Assembly (NCBI RefSeq): GCF_002811765.1
Contig: NZ_NPDR01000001.1
Coordinates: forward strand, 62,001 to 126,000
DNA: 64,000 bases
Source: Leptospira saintgironsiae
GTDB taxonomy: Bacteria; Spirochaetota; Leptospiria; Leptospirales; Leptospiraceae
Direction of reading: 5' to 3'
The position numbers were made by a program, and so were the translations under genes. Under the pieces are notes generated by a model. That model was not told the origin of the DNA, made no database searches, and saw only the letters and a program-made list of their open reading frames with translations. Positions 28,333 to 37,751 of this stretch are shown piece after piece (positions within the stretch are counted from its first letter, which is position 1; every line of letters begins with the position of its first letter).

Positions 28333-30981
28333 TTATTCCGCGTTTCGAACCATTTTAAGGACTCTAGAATTCAAGTTTGGGTCCCCATTTTCATTCGCGA
28401 GTCTTTCTATTAAATTTATGTCGGATTCCGACTCTGGATTCCAGGATTTAACAAAATAAAGGCGAGAAGTTCCTACTGATAACCAGAACCTTGCCCAGTC
28501 CAGAAAGTCTTCTGATTTATCTCCCCAGCCCGTGCCGCTAAGAGAGTCCTTTGTAAATACAATCCTATCCGGCAAATTCCTAAAATCTAATCTACGTTTT
28601 GCCTTTCTGAAAGAAATGGAATCAGATCCGCAGGTCCATTCATAATCCCTAAGACCGTTAGGAGATTTAGAAGTCACCTTCATATTCCAAACAAGCAAAG
28701 CAGACTTTCCTTGGAGCAATTTAGATCCATCATAATATTGTAATGGAAAGGATTGCCAGCCCAAATGACTTTCCCCTTCCGGAAGGTTTTTAGGGAAAAG
28801 ATTCTCACAAGCAGGACCGAATACTTTTTTAGCAGAATCTGACTCGTCTCTTTTATCGAATCTTAAAAATAACTTAATCTCAGAATCAGGGAATTCCTTT
28901 CTCAGATATTCTGCTGCTTCCACTCCAGGTGAATTCAGATAAATTTGAATTTTATCCTTCTTAGAAAATGATTCCAATGTACTCCTAAAAGCAGATTGAG
29001 CAGTGTAGCTAGTAGGATTGTCTGTATTCAACTCTCTTGCTTCCAGCTCGGAAGAATCTCCGTCCTTATGAAATAGAAATACTCTCTTATCTTTCACAAA
29101 GACCGCGATCAGTGGATGAGTTAACTTTTTGAAATTCGCATTTTTCAGAGGATCTGATTCTTCTCTGATGCGAGAAGATTCTTTGGTTCTCATTTCGGAC
29201 CAAGCGGATTTCCAAGGCTCTCTTCCCGGAGGATAAAATCCTTTATATCTAGAAATTCTATTATGAGTTTTAAGGATAGCAAGGTCAGGAGGAGAATCCT
29301 CTTCCTGAAGTTCAGAATTTTCCTCATAATGGATCATAAAAGAAAGTAGATCGTTTGTATAACCATGTCTGGTATAAAAATCTATGGCGGAATTTTCTAA
29401 ACTTTTACTTCCAAAAGAAGGAGGAAGATAATTTTTGATCTCGAAAGTTTTATCATCCGTATGACCAGACGCGGAAATTTTAAGAGCTTGGTCTAAGAAA
29501 CTTTTTACTCCTCTTAAATTAGAGGATTCTTTATGAGAAAGAAATAATCCATTCAATCGGATCCATTCTTCTTTATACGAAGGATCTTCTTTTAAAATAC
29601 CGCCTGCCTTGGTAAACTCTATGATCGCTTTTCTGAGATTATTCGTTTTTAACTGCAAAAACCCGTGGAGCAATGTGGCGGAATATTCTACTCTTCTCCA
29701 ACCTTTACTTTGTGCAAGAAAGCTTAGGTCCATCGCAAGTTTGGAAGCAACTTCTGGTTCGTCTTCTGAAAGTATTTGAATAATTCTCAATTTAGTAAAT
29801 AGATCGTCTTCGGTCAGATTTTTTGGAGTACTGACTGACTGCAGAGCATCCACTGCTTTATGAGAATTTTTAGATTTCCAAACTGCAACAGATACTAAAT
29901 CGCGAGCACTATTGATCGGAATAGGTTCTCCCAAAAATGGATGAAGTATTTTAGTAGACCAATGTAAAAAATCTAAATTCAAATAATATTCAAGCGCTCT
30001 TGCAGGTTCACCTTGCAAGTAAGCAAGAGTTCCTAACTTCAGATATAATGAGTTTTTATAAGCGGGAGCCATCTCCCCTTGTCTTTCTATAATATACTTT
30101 AAAACTTTTTCGGCAGAATTCGGATCTCCATCTACCAAATAGTAATACGCCAATTTTTCGTAAGAATGAGAAAACATTCTTCCACCTAAATTTTCTGAAA
30201 CAATACCAACTTTAGAAAATTGGATCGCATCTCTGGCAAATCCTAACTCCGAAAGATAATCCGCAATATTAGGAAGAAAATTAGATAAGAAAGGAATATG
30301 TTTTAGTTCCTTCTCCTCCGGATCAGTAACTCCAGGAAAAGGAGAAAGTATTCTTTGCAGATTTGTATATTCTCTATCATGGTTCGGATCAGAAAGTTTG
30401 AAATCCGCCATATAACTTCCTAAACGAAGCATTCTACAAAGAGAATAATATTGTTTTTTGGGAGAACATTTGATCTTATCTGCAGGCTTCTTATGAAGAA
30501 GAACGTTACGCGTCGATTCTACCAATTCTTTTTGATATGTGTCGCCTGCGGGAGGATTCCAAACTTTTAGGAAATTTTCCCCGTTAGATTTTTTGGAAAA
30601 GTAGATATCTTGAAAATAAAGTAAAAGAACTTCTGCGAAGCCTAGATCTTTTTCCTTTCGGATGGAATTGATCAGGTTAGAAAATTTTCCGGAATCTTTA
30701 TTAAGAAGTAAATATTCACCAGCTAAAAGTGCAAACTCTGATTTTTGGACTGAGTTCAGGCCTTCTGGAAAGGAATTAAAATCGGTTTCCTTTGTAAGAA
30801 CGTTTTTGCCATCCATCAAAAGATAAAAATTACCCGGAGAACCTGTCCAACCGTAATCACTACGGGTCTGGGCAGAGAGGGATGTACAAAAAGAACAGAA
30901 CGAAATTAATAAAAATGGAATATACTTGAAAATTAGGCTAATGCCACCTAGTTTACGAATATTTAAAATTGCATTTTGCAA
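28333..30981 (-). CDS. Exported TPR protein with a degenerate CHAT-like C-terminal domain
   Basis: 882 residues. A signal peptide (about 12-38) indicates export. Residues about 200-560 contain TPR-like helix pairs (DPNSAEKVLKYIIERQGEMA, ARALEYYLNLDFLHWSTK). The final 250 residues follow the order seen in caspase-like CHAT domains: a core strand near IAVFVKDKRVFLFH, a segment near DFRNLPDRIVFTKDSLSG, and WARFWLSVGTSRLYFVKSW, which matches the G-x-x-x-L/V...W end of CHAT domains. The usual catalytic Cys (normally in an ACxT-like turn) reads TKDSLS, and no clear HG motif precedes it, so it is probably inactive. The CHAT link is inference by eye. gpsA lies 27 bp upstream in the same direction. 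Confidence 0.7.
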   Translation of the reverse strand: MQNAILNIRKLGGISLIFKYIPFLLISFCSFCTSLSAQTRSDYGWTGSPGNFYLLMDGKNVLTKETDFNSFPEGLNSVQKSEFALLAGEYLLLNKDSGKFSNLINSIRKEKDLGFAEVLLLYFQDIYFSKKSNGENFLKVWNPPAGDTYQKELVESTRNVLLHKKPADKIKCSPKKQYYSLCRMLRLGSYMADFKLSDPNHDREYTNLQRILSPFPGVTDPEEKELKHIPFLSNFLPNIADYLSELGFARDAIQFSKVGIVSENLGGRMFSHSYEKLAYYYLVDGDPNSAEKVLKYIIERQGEMAPAYKNSLYLKLGTLAYLQGEPARALEYYLNLDFLHWSTKILHPFLGEPIPINSARDLVSVAVWKSKNSHKAVDALQSVSTPKNLTEDDLFTKLRIIQILSEDEPEVASKLAMDLSFLAQSKGWRRVEYSATLLHGFLQLKTNNLRKAIIEFTKAGGILKEDPSYKEEWIRLNGLFLSHKESSNLRGVKSFLDQALKISASGHTDDKTFEIKNYLPPSFGSKSLENSAIDFYTRHGYTNDLLSFMIHYEENSELQEEDSPPDLAILKTHNRISRYKGFYPPGREPWKSAWSEMRTKESSRIREESDPLKNANFKKLTHPLIAVFVKDKRVFLFHKDGDSSELEARELNTDNPTSYTAQSAFRSTLESFSKKDKIQIYLNSPGVEAAEYLRKEFPDSEIKLFLRFDKRDESDSAKKVFGPACENLFPKNLPEGESHLGWQSFPLQYYDGSKLLQGKSALLVWNMKVTSKSPNGLRDYEWTCGSDSISFRKAKRRLDFRNLPDRIVFTKDSLSGTGWGDKSEDFLDWARFWLSVGTSRLYFVKSWNPESESDINLIERLANENGDPNLNSRVLKMVRNAE

Positions 30982-31008
30982 GGGAATCGATCGCGATTTA
31001 AGAGCGGT

Positions 31009-32010
31009 TTATAGACCTTCTCTTTTTAAGTCCCGGCCCATTAAATCTCTAACAACCTCCTTCGGATTCTTATGCTCGTAAAGCATTTTATACACCTCGG
31101 TGGTTATTGCCATTTCGATACCTAATTTCTGGGATAATTCGAATCCACTTTTTGCGGTTTTAACCCCTTCTGCAACTTCTACCATTCCACCTAAAATAGA
31201 ATCCAAACTTTCTCCTTGTCCCAATCTAAAACCGACTGTCCTGTTTCTGGAAGCATCTCCACAACAAGTAAGGATCAAATCTCCCATTCCGGAAGGCCCT
31301 AAAAATGTAAGAGGATCCGCTCCCAATTTGACTCCTAACCTGGAAATTTCGGTTAATCCTCTTGTGATCAAAGCAGCTCTAGTATTCTGTCCGAATCCTA
31401 ATCCGTCAGAAACTCCTGCAGCAATTGCGATCACATTTTTTAAAGAACCGCCAACTTCTACTCCGACCACATCTGGAGTCCAATAGGTCCTAAAATAAGT
31501 GAAACTGAATATTTCTTGTACCTTTCTTGCAGTTGCTTCATTCTTAGATGCGATACTCACTATCGTTGGTACACGTTTGACCAACTCTTTTGCAAAACTA
31601 GGTCCAGAAAGATAAGATAATTTGCTATGAAATTTGCCTGGAAGTTCTGCTTCAAAGATTTCGGAAACCAATCTAAGACTTCCATTTTCTATTCCTTTAC
31701 TTGCGGAAACAATAGGAGCCTTTTCAGGTAGAAAGGATTTAATTTCTTTTAGAATATCAGTAATTGCGTGGGAAGGAGGAGCAGAAACGATCATGTCCTT
31801 GTCCCGAACAGCCTCTTCTAAACTTGTACTTCCTTTTAAATTTTTAGGAAGATCTATGCCTGGTAAATATTTTTCGTTCCGATGGTTCTCGTTAATCTCT
31901 TGGATCAGTCCAGAGTTCCTTCCCCAAATGGTAACATCATAACCTTTGTCTGCTAACAACACACCTAAAGAAGAACCAAAACTTCCAGATCCGATAACGC
32001 CGATTTGCAT
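31009..32010 (-). CDS. gpsA: Glycerol-3-phosphate dehydrogenase [NAD(P)+]
   Basis: 333 residues, the standard GpsA length. The dinucleotide site is [14 protein letters not shown], followed by [21 protein letters not shown], the catalytic Lys in [14 protein letters not shown], and [14 protein letters not shown]. It reduces dihydroxyacetone phosphate to sn-glycerol-3-phosphate, the backbone for phospholipid synthesis, in the cytoplasm. It is followed by the TPR/CHAT-like gene. Confidence 0.95.
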   Translation of the reverse strand: MQIGVIGSGSFGSSLGVLLADKGYDVTIWGRNSGLIQEINENHRNEKYLPGIDLPKNLKGSTSLEEAVRDKDMIVSAPPSHAITDILKEIKSFLPEKAPIVSASKGIENGSLRLVSEIFEAELPGKFHSKLSYLSGPSFAKELVKRVPTIVSIASKNEATARKVQEIFSFTYFRTYWTPDVVGVEVGGSLKNVIAIAAGVSDGLGFGQNTRAALITRGLTEISRLGVKLGADPLTFLGPSGMGDLILTCCGDASRNRTVGFRLGQGESLDSILGGMVEVAEGVKTAKSGFELSQKLGIEMAITTEVYKMLYEHKNPKEVVRDLMGRDLKREGL

Positions 32011-32167
32011 GAGATACCCTTTCCCCGACTAACCCTAAGGAGTGATGATCCTGACCTGGAAAGCCTAAACGGCAAGAAAAAAAAGCAGGGAAAAAGGAAG
32101 CTCATTCCATTCTTATTTTAGCATAAAACAGAAATGAAGTTTACCGACCAAATCCAAAGGATTAATT

Positions 32168-32869
32168 TTGTTCTCCATGCTCGATTTGCGGAAACTTTCG
32201 GGATTCAATCTTTTAGATTTTCTGACGGGGAAAAATTCCTTGGAAGAAAAAGCCTTAAAGAGCAATTACAGGATCGCCGTTTTACTTCATTCTTTGAATA
32301 AGGTTCTGCAAAAAAAAGTGGTAGAGGGAACTGAAGATCTAGAGTCCCTAGTAATGGATTCAGGTCGGGGTGTCTTATACCTTTCCGGACATTATTCTAT
32401 CCAAGGATTGGCCTGGTCCAAAATTTTAAGAACAAATCATATCAGATACAAACTCTCTTTACGACCTGTAAAAGTGGACGGAAACAGAGTGGTGTTTCGA
32501 ATAGAAGCATTTAGACTCTATGATCATAACCCAAGATCCATAGATCCAATACGGATTTTTTCTAAAGTTTTCAAATTCCATAGAAAATTAATATTAGAGG
32601 AAATAGTCGAAGAAATTCCTGAAATATTATCCCTTACGGAAGTCGGGAATGAGATCAGAGTCGACTTAAATTATTTTTTAGCAGAAATTCCGGAAGTAGC
32701 AGGAGCTGTTTCAGTCCAAAAGGTAATCCCCGAAAAAGGAAATGTATTCTTATTCGTGCGCTCTAATACAATTTTAAAACCATTATTGGATTTTTTTGGT
32801 CCGGACTATCTGAGAATAGAACCGATATCGGAGAACGAAGACAGCATGCTCATGCTGTGGAGGGATTAG
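32168..32869 (+). CDS. Hypothetical protein (233 aa)
   Basis: The start is TTG at 32168, selected because AAAGGA lies 6 bases upstream; the first in-frame ATG (32177) would be spaced 15 bases from it. The protein has no signal peptide or membrane helix and consists of mixed helices and strands (GRGVLYLSGHYSIQGLAW, RIDPIRIFSKVFKFHRKLI-like segments). No family recognised. It is 93 bp before the metallophosphoesterase gene on the same strand and may be part of that transcription unit. Confidence 0.7.
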   Translation: MFSMLDLRKLSGFNLLDFLTGKNSLEEKALKSNYRIAVLLHSLNKVLQKKVVEGTEDLESLVMDSGRGVLYLSGHYSIQGLAWSKILRTNHIRYKLSLRPVKVDGNRVVFRIEAFRLYDHNPRSIDPIRIFSKVFKFHRKLILEEIVEEIPEILSLTEVGNEIRVDLNYFLAEIPEVAGAVSVQKVIPEKGNVFLFVRSNTILKPLLDFFGPDYLRIEPISENEDSMLMLWRD

Positions 32870-32962
32870 AAAGATTGGACATTATCGTGGGTTTTTCAAG
32901 AATCAGTATAGAAAGGGTCGAACGGCTTTAAGTCGTTTAACATAAAATTAGGATAAGTCCAA

Positions 32963-33961
32963 ATGAGGATCATTTACCTCACCGATATCCACGACGGACT
33001 CAGAGGATTGAAAGAAGTCCTTCTAGGAACCGAATGCGACTTGTACCTATTCTCCGGCGATATAATCTATAAAGCCTTTTTTAACCCAGAACGTATTATC
33101 GAATTTGTAACACTTCAAGAAGATATGTATCGGATCATGGATGATATCAAAGAAGAGATCAATCCTTATGATTACGCAACAAGAGCGGTACGTTTTCCGG
33201 AGAAGTACCAGCCTAACGTGGTAGAAAAATCCCACGATTACAGAAGATTATTCCACCAAGCCGCAAAAACGATGAAGGAAAAATACGAACTCATCGAGAT
33301 CATTATCCAAAAATACGCAAAAGCTCCTGTATGGTTACTACCAGGAAATTATGATATAGATCTTCAATATTCCGCGTTATACGAAAGAGACCTGCACAGA
33401 AAAACCTTCGATATGGGAGGATTAAAATTTGCAGGTTATGGTGGAGCTCCAGTGATCACTTCTGGAATTCCAGAAAAGTTAGCAGTAAAATTCCACGAGT
33501 ACAATCGTAACGGAAAAAATTACAGCGAACCAGAAGACTTTTTCAAAGAAGAAAATCCAGATGTGGTTGTGATCCATAATCCAGCTTATGGATTTTTAGA
33601 TAAGATCCCAAGTTTTGGTAATGTAGGCTCCCAGGGGATCAGAAGATATTTAGACGATTATTCTCCTGCCTTAGTTGTCTCGGGCCATGTTCACGAAGAC
33701 CAAGGGATCGTAAAAAAAGGAAAAACAGTGTTTTTGAATCCTTCTAATTTTGGACCGGTTGATTCAGTCTTCGGATTTCAACCTGGAGGCTTCTTCTCTG
33801 AAATAGAAATAGAAAACAATCTTGTAAAAAATGTAAAACTGAATAGACTATCGGATCACTCAATTCGCCACCTTTTAGAAGTCGATTGCTCTGGAGACAA
33901 GTTAGAGCTTGTCCATGCAAGCAGCGACTCAGAAGTTTCGGCGGAAGATTTTATCCGATAG
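32963..33961 (+). CDS. Calcineurin-like metallophosphoesterase
   Basis: 332 residues. Metal-binding motifs are in order: TDIHDG (Asp8, His10), FSGDII, PGNYD, VIHNP and SGHVHED. The GNYD replaces the more usual GNHD, which occurs in some Icc-like and archaeal-type families. An insertion of about 75 residues (EFVTLQEDMYRIMDD ... VEKSHDYRRL) sits between motifs II and III, and a Ser/Asp-rich tail follows. It is expected to be a cytoplasmic phosphodiesterase or phosphatase. The nucleotidyltransferase gene begins 3 bases after its stop, so they are almost certainly co-translated. Confidence 0.88.
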   Translation: MRIIYLTDIHDGLRGLKEVLLGTECDLYLFSGDIIYKAFFNPERIIEFVTLQEDMYRIMDDIKEEINPYDYATRAVRFPEKYQPNVVEKSHDYRRLFHQAAKTMKEKYELIEIIIQKYAKAPVWLLPGNYDIDLQYSALYERDLHRKTFDMGGLKFAGYGGAPVITSGIPEKLAVKFHEYNRNGKNYSEPEDFFKEENPDVVVIHNPAYGFLDKIPSFGNVGSQGIRRYLDDYSPALVVSGHVHEDQGIVKKGKTVFLNPSNFGPVDSVFGFQPGGFFSEIEIENNLVKNVKLNRLSDHSIRHLLEVDCSGDKLELVHASSDSEVSAEDFIR

Positions 33962-33963
33962 TT

Positions 33964-34641
33964 ATGACTCTTCCCAAACTAAGTTCAAACTCCAATATTA
34001 TAAAATTTTTAGGTCTGAAAAAGTTTTTCAGATCTCACGAAACTGGAGTCTCCAGAGAAAGAATAGAAGATTTCAAAAAATTTAATAAACTCATCAATTA
34101 CGGAGGAGACGAAGTAGCATTCGATATCTTAGGCTCCTTAAATTTCGGCCAGGCCACTTCTGATTCTGACACAGACATAGTAATGTATACCAGATGTGAA
34201 GAAGGTAAGATGGGAGAATGTGGACTGGAAAATTGTTATAAAATTGCACTTTTCAAACATATGTTCTTGAACCTGGTTACCTTTGAACATAATTCTCAAG
34301 CTTATAAATTGGAAATCGTGGATTGTATCAATCTAAACCAATTAGAAAAAGATATAAAAGATAAGAATGCTGATTCTGCTTTACTCATTCGTTTTTGCTT
34401 TTACAGATCTATTTGTAGAGGAGTGAATCGTAGGCTTCTTCATAAATACGAAAATATGATCTCAGAGAACCTTCCTCTTTGGGAAAAAATTTCAGAGTCA
34501 CTAGAAGAATGTTTCGAAGGAATTATTAAATCTTCTCAGCATACTTATTCATTTCATAAATACGCAGGAAGATTAGCAGACAAGGGAATCAAATTGCCCG
34601 GTTCTATGGCGGAGAAAATAAAGGATTATCTAAAACAATGA
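33964..34641 (+). CDS. Nucleotidyltransferase-fold protein
   Basis: 225 residues from the ATG at 33964, 3 bases after the metallophosphoesterase stop; the frame extends upstream within that gene but has no ribosome site there. The pol-beta-type motif LGSLNFGQATSDSDTDIVMY gives the GS and two Asp (69, 71) of the catalytic site. The remainder is mostly helical (LLIRFCFYRSICRGVNRRLL). No second domain is recognised. Such proteins transfer nucleotides to small molecules, RNA or proteins; the target is unknown. Its stop overlaps the next gene's ATG (ATGA). Confidence 0.8.
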   Translation: MTLPKLSSNSNIIKFLGLKKFFRSHETGVSRERIEDFKKFNKLINYGGDEVAFDILGSLNFGQATSDSDTDIVMYTRCEEGKMGECGLENCYKIALFKHMFLNLVTFEHNSQAYKLEIVDCINLNQLEKDIKDKNADSALLIRFCFYRSICRGVNRRLLHKYENMISENLPLWEKISESLEECFEGIIKSSQHTYSFHKYAGRLADKGIKLPGSMAEKIKDYLKQ

Positions 34642-35033
34642 TCACCTTTCTCACCTTAGTTGCTTGTTTGGCCGCCGCCGCCATCTTCTTCCATGTTTTA
34701 TATACTGTAGATACAAAACGTTTGGATAAAAAAGATTCCAAACGACCTAAAGACAAAGATTATGGAAATCCAAGAAAAGTATACGGTGGAAATTGGGACC
34801 CGAACATTCCTCGCCCCAGACTTTGTCCTGTATGTGGTCGGTTCTTGGATAAGAATGAATACTTATACGCAGTTCTTTTTGAACCTGCAACTCCTGGCGC
34901 AAAACGACAGGCGCGGATTTATGGTTGCCGTTACTGTTACCTAGGATTGGATGATTCAAGTTCGGCTCCAGAGGAGATGGTGCAAAATTCTCCTCAACCG
35001 AAACCAGTCCAGGATGAAGAACTCGGTCTCTGA
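34638..35033 (+). CDS. Membrane-anchored zinc-ribbon protein
   Basis: 131 residues. One N-terminal transmembrane helix (about 3-24) is followed by a basic linker and two Cys pairs, RLCPVCGR and YGCRYCYLG, about 35 residues apart, forming a likely zinc ribbon on the cytoplasmic side. The C-terminus is acidic and Pro-rich. It overlaps the nucleotidyltransferase gene by 4 bases and recG by about 20 bases, so these genes form one transcription unit. No family recognised. Confidence 0.75.
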   Translation: MITFLTLVACLAAAAIFFHVLYTVDTKRLDKKDSKRPKDKDYGNPRKVYGGNWDPNIPRPRLCPVCGRFLDKNEYLYAVLFEPATPGAKRQARIYGCRYCYLGLDDSSSAPEEMVQNSPQPKPVQDEELGL

Positions 35034-37134
35034 TAAAAAAAATTCTACCGTTTCCCTAACTAGCTCCATCGGAGTCGTTAAAGGTGTTGGTCCTAAAAAG
35101 CAGGAAGTTTTGGAATCCGTAGGGATCAAAACTATTCAGGATCTTTTAGGATGGTTTCCGCGCAGATACTTAGATCGGAACTTAACAGAAAACATTCTAC
35201 TCAAGCAAGGAGAATCAGTTACCTTAATTTTAGAAGTAATCGATTCTTATCTGGCTCATGGAAAAAAATCCAGACTAGTAGTTTCTGCAAAAACAAAAAA
35301 CAACGAACCTATCAGTTTAGTTTTCTTCAGAGGTATCCAGTTTTTTCGGCGAGTTTTCCAACCCGGAATTCTTGTAGCTGTAACCGGTAAATTGGAATAT
35401 TTCAGAGGATTCCAACTCATGCATCCTGATTACGAAGTTCTATCTTATGGTGGGAACTCCGACATTTCAGAAGATGATCTTCCGGAAAGCATTCACACTG
35501 GTCGTATCATTCCTCTTTATCCTACAACGGAAGCGATGAGAGATGAACATCTTAACTCCAGAGAACTTCGCAAACTCATACACTTTGCTTTAAGACTTTT
35601 AGAAGGTAGAATCCAGGAAATCCTACCAGCACAAGTCGTTAAAAAAAGAAATCTAATGGATAGAGCCCAGGCTTATAATGAGATCCATTTTCCTACAGAA
35701 GATGAACAATTAGGAAGAGCAAGGACAAGATTTAAATACGAAGAACTATATTATTTCAATCTTCTGATAGAATATAAACGTTCTCAAAGAGCAAAAGTTC
35801 CCCGGCTTTTATGGCCTCTTCCTGAATCTAAAACGGCAAAAGATCTGATCAAAAATCTACCCTTCGAATTAACTCCGGACCAAAAAGAAAGCATCGCAAA
35901 AATTTCAGAATGGACCAAGTCAGATACTCCGGCTGCAATCCTATTGCAAGGAGATGTAGGTTCCGGAAAAACCTTGGTAGCACTTTTAACCGCGCTCAAA
36001 TATACGGATAATCAAGTTCAAGTGTGTATGGTCGCACCTACAGAAATTTTAGCCAGACAACATTACCAAACTGTAATGAATTTTTTAGGAAACATGCCTT
36101 TCTTACGAATAGAACTTTTAGTAGGAAAAGAACCTAAAAAAACCAGGGCAGAAAAACTATTCAGGATCAAAACAGGAGAATCTTTATTTATTATAGGGAC
36201 TCACAGTGTTTTCCAAGAAGACGTGATCTTCAAAGACCTGGGACTTGCAATCATAGATGAACAGCATAAGTTCGGAGTAGAACAAAGAGAAACATTAAGA
36301 TCCAAAGGAAAAAATCCGGACATTCTCGCGATGACTGCGACTCCTATTCCAAGAACACTTTGTCTTACTCTGTACGGCGACTTAGAATTAGTGACCTTAA
36401 AAAATCGACCTGCTGGCAGAATCCCGATCAAAACATTATGGTTCACAGAAGGTAAAAGATCCGGAGTTTATAAATCCATCCAAAAATACGTCTCCCAAGG
36501 AAGACAATGTTATATTGTTTACCCTTTGGTAGAAGAATCCGAAAAATCGGATCTTAAATCCTGTATAGAAGCATACGAAACATTAAGAAAAGATGTTTTT
36601 CCAGAATTCAAAGTGGGACTTCTTCACGGGAAAATGGAAACTTCCGAAAAAGATAGGGTCATGAAATTGTTCCAACAAAATGAGATCCAAATATTAGTCA
36701 GCACCACAGTTATAGAAGTAGGTGTAGACGTTCCGAATGCTTCTGTAATGGTAATAGAACACTCAGACAGATTCGGGATCTCTCAACTTCACCAGCTAAG
36801 AGGGCGTGTGGGCCGGGGAAAACATGAGAGCTTTTGTATCTTAATTTCAGACTCCAAAATTACAGAAGAAGCAAGATATCGCATCCAAGCCTTAGTCGAT
36901 TCTGATGATGGCTTCTTCTTATCCGAAGCTGACCTAAAATTGAGAGGCCCCGGAGAACTTTTAGGCGTAAGACAAAGTGGACTGCCAGACTTTAAGATCG
37001 CTGACTTAAGAGAAGATAGCCAATGGATTGAGATTTCCAGAGAAGATGCGAATCAATTTGGGAATTTGGGAGATCTTGAAAAATCGGAAATCGTTTCCAG
37101 ATTTTCGGAAGGCGCTTTATTGTTTTCGAATTAA
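35014..37134 (+). CDS. recG: ATP-dependent DNA helicase RecG
   Basis: 706 residues from the ATG at 35014. The N-terminal wedge/OB domain begins GVVKGVGPKKQEVLES and includes LLGWFPRRYLDR. Helicase motifs are Walker A GDVGSGKT, DEQHKFGVEQRE, TATPIPRTL, and motif VI QLHQLRGRVGRGKHESF. The C-terminal segment SEADLKLRGPGELLGVRQSG is diagnostic for RecG. It remodels stalled replication forks and recombination intermediates. The start overlaps the zinc-ribbon gene, so the ribosome site is weak and translation may be coupled. Confidence 0.95.
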   Translation: MKNSVSDKKNSTVSLTSSIGVVKGVGPKKQEVLESVGIKTIQDLLGWFPRRYLDRNLTENILLKQGESVTLILEVIDSYLAHGKKSRLVVSAKTKNNEPISLVFFRGIQFFRRVFQPGILVAVTGKLEYFRGFQLMHPDYEVLSYGGNSDISEDDLPESIHTGRIIPLYPTTEAMRDEHLNSRELRKLIHFALRLLEGRIQEILPAQVVKKRNLMDRAQAYNEIHFPTEDEQLGRARTRFKYEELYYFNLLIEYKRSQRAKVPRLLWPLPESKTAKDLIKNLPFELTPDQKESIAKISEWTKSDTPAAILLQGDVGSGKTLVALLTALKYTDNQVQVCMVAPTEILARQHYQTVMNFLGNMPFLRIELLVGKEPKKTRAEKLFRIKTGESLFIIGTHSVFQEDVIFKDLGLAIIDEQHKFGVEQRETLRSKGKNPDILAMTATPIPRTLCLTLYGDLELVTLKNRPAGRIPIKTLWFTEGKRSGVYKSIQKYVSQGRQCYIVYPLVEESEKSDLKSCIEAYETLRKDVFPEFKVGLLHGKMETSEKDRVMKLFQQNEIQILVSTTVIEVGVDVPNASVMVIEHSDRFGISQLHQLRGRVGRGKHESFCILISDSKITEEARYRIQALVDSDDGFFLSEADLKLRGPGELLGVRQSGLPDFKIADLREDSQWIEISREDANQFGNLGDLEKSEIVSRFSEGALLFSN

Positions 37135-37198
37135 GAGGAAAAATTTCCGGCCGACTAAGAATGTTCAGTCGACCGAAAATTAACGATCCGCGAACGGA

Positions 37199-37537
37199 TC
37201 AGTAGATAAACGGAATAATTGTCGGTCTAGGGTTTAGATCGCAAGTAAAACCACCTAAATCCACAGTAAGTATGTTAATGATCAATGCTTCATTTGCACA
37301 ATCGTCAACATCTGCTTTGTTATAGTATTTATCTTCTTCTACTTTTGCTAATTGAGGAGCAAGAATAGAAAGAACTTCGAAACCGCCCACTGCGGATCCA
37401 ATAACTGCACTTGTCAGGATAATACTTTTTGCTTCTTTTCCATCTACGGTATCCGGATAGGATAGACCAATTGCATCGAATAGAACACAATTAAAAGTTA
37501 GGAACAGGGGCAGAAGAAGAGCGATGATTTTTTTCAT
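37199..37537 (-). CDS. Putative small lipoprotein
   Basis: 112 residues from the ATG at 37537, which has GGGAG about 9 bases upstream; the longer frame has no ribosome site and masks the signal peptide. Signal segment IIALLLPLFLTFNC has Cys17 as likely lipidation site. A hydrophobic Gly/Ala-rich segment (about 46-66) follows, then an acidic YYNKADVDDCANEALIIN and a Cys-containing end. Family not recognised. It stands alone, convergent with recG. Confidence 0.7.
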   Translation of the reverse strand: MKKIIALLLPLFLTFNCVLFDAIGLSYPDTVDGKEAKSIILTSAVIGSAVGGFEVLSILAPQLAKVEEDKYYNKADVDDCANEALIINILTVDLGGFTCDLNPRPTIIPFIY

Positions 37538-37751
37538 CCAGGGTTCTCCCAATTTGTTTTTTACAAAAAATTTCCAATTAGAGCTTAACTTCAACCGAAT
37601 TTCATAAGTAATGCAATACAAATTTCCAGATTTCAAGGCCGGAGTTTGTCATAAAGTCCCAGAAATTTCTGTAGTAGCATTTGTGTCTTTAACAGATTAG
37701 GGCTACTAGAAAATCCCTTTTCTCCAAGTCGCCGAAGAAGAATATGGAATT

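Noticed and set aside
28153..28413. Possible 86-residue + strand gene
   Set aside because: Its second half lies antisense to the TPR/CHAT-like gene, composition is Cys/Arg/Phe-rich without pattern, and no ribosome site is seen.
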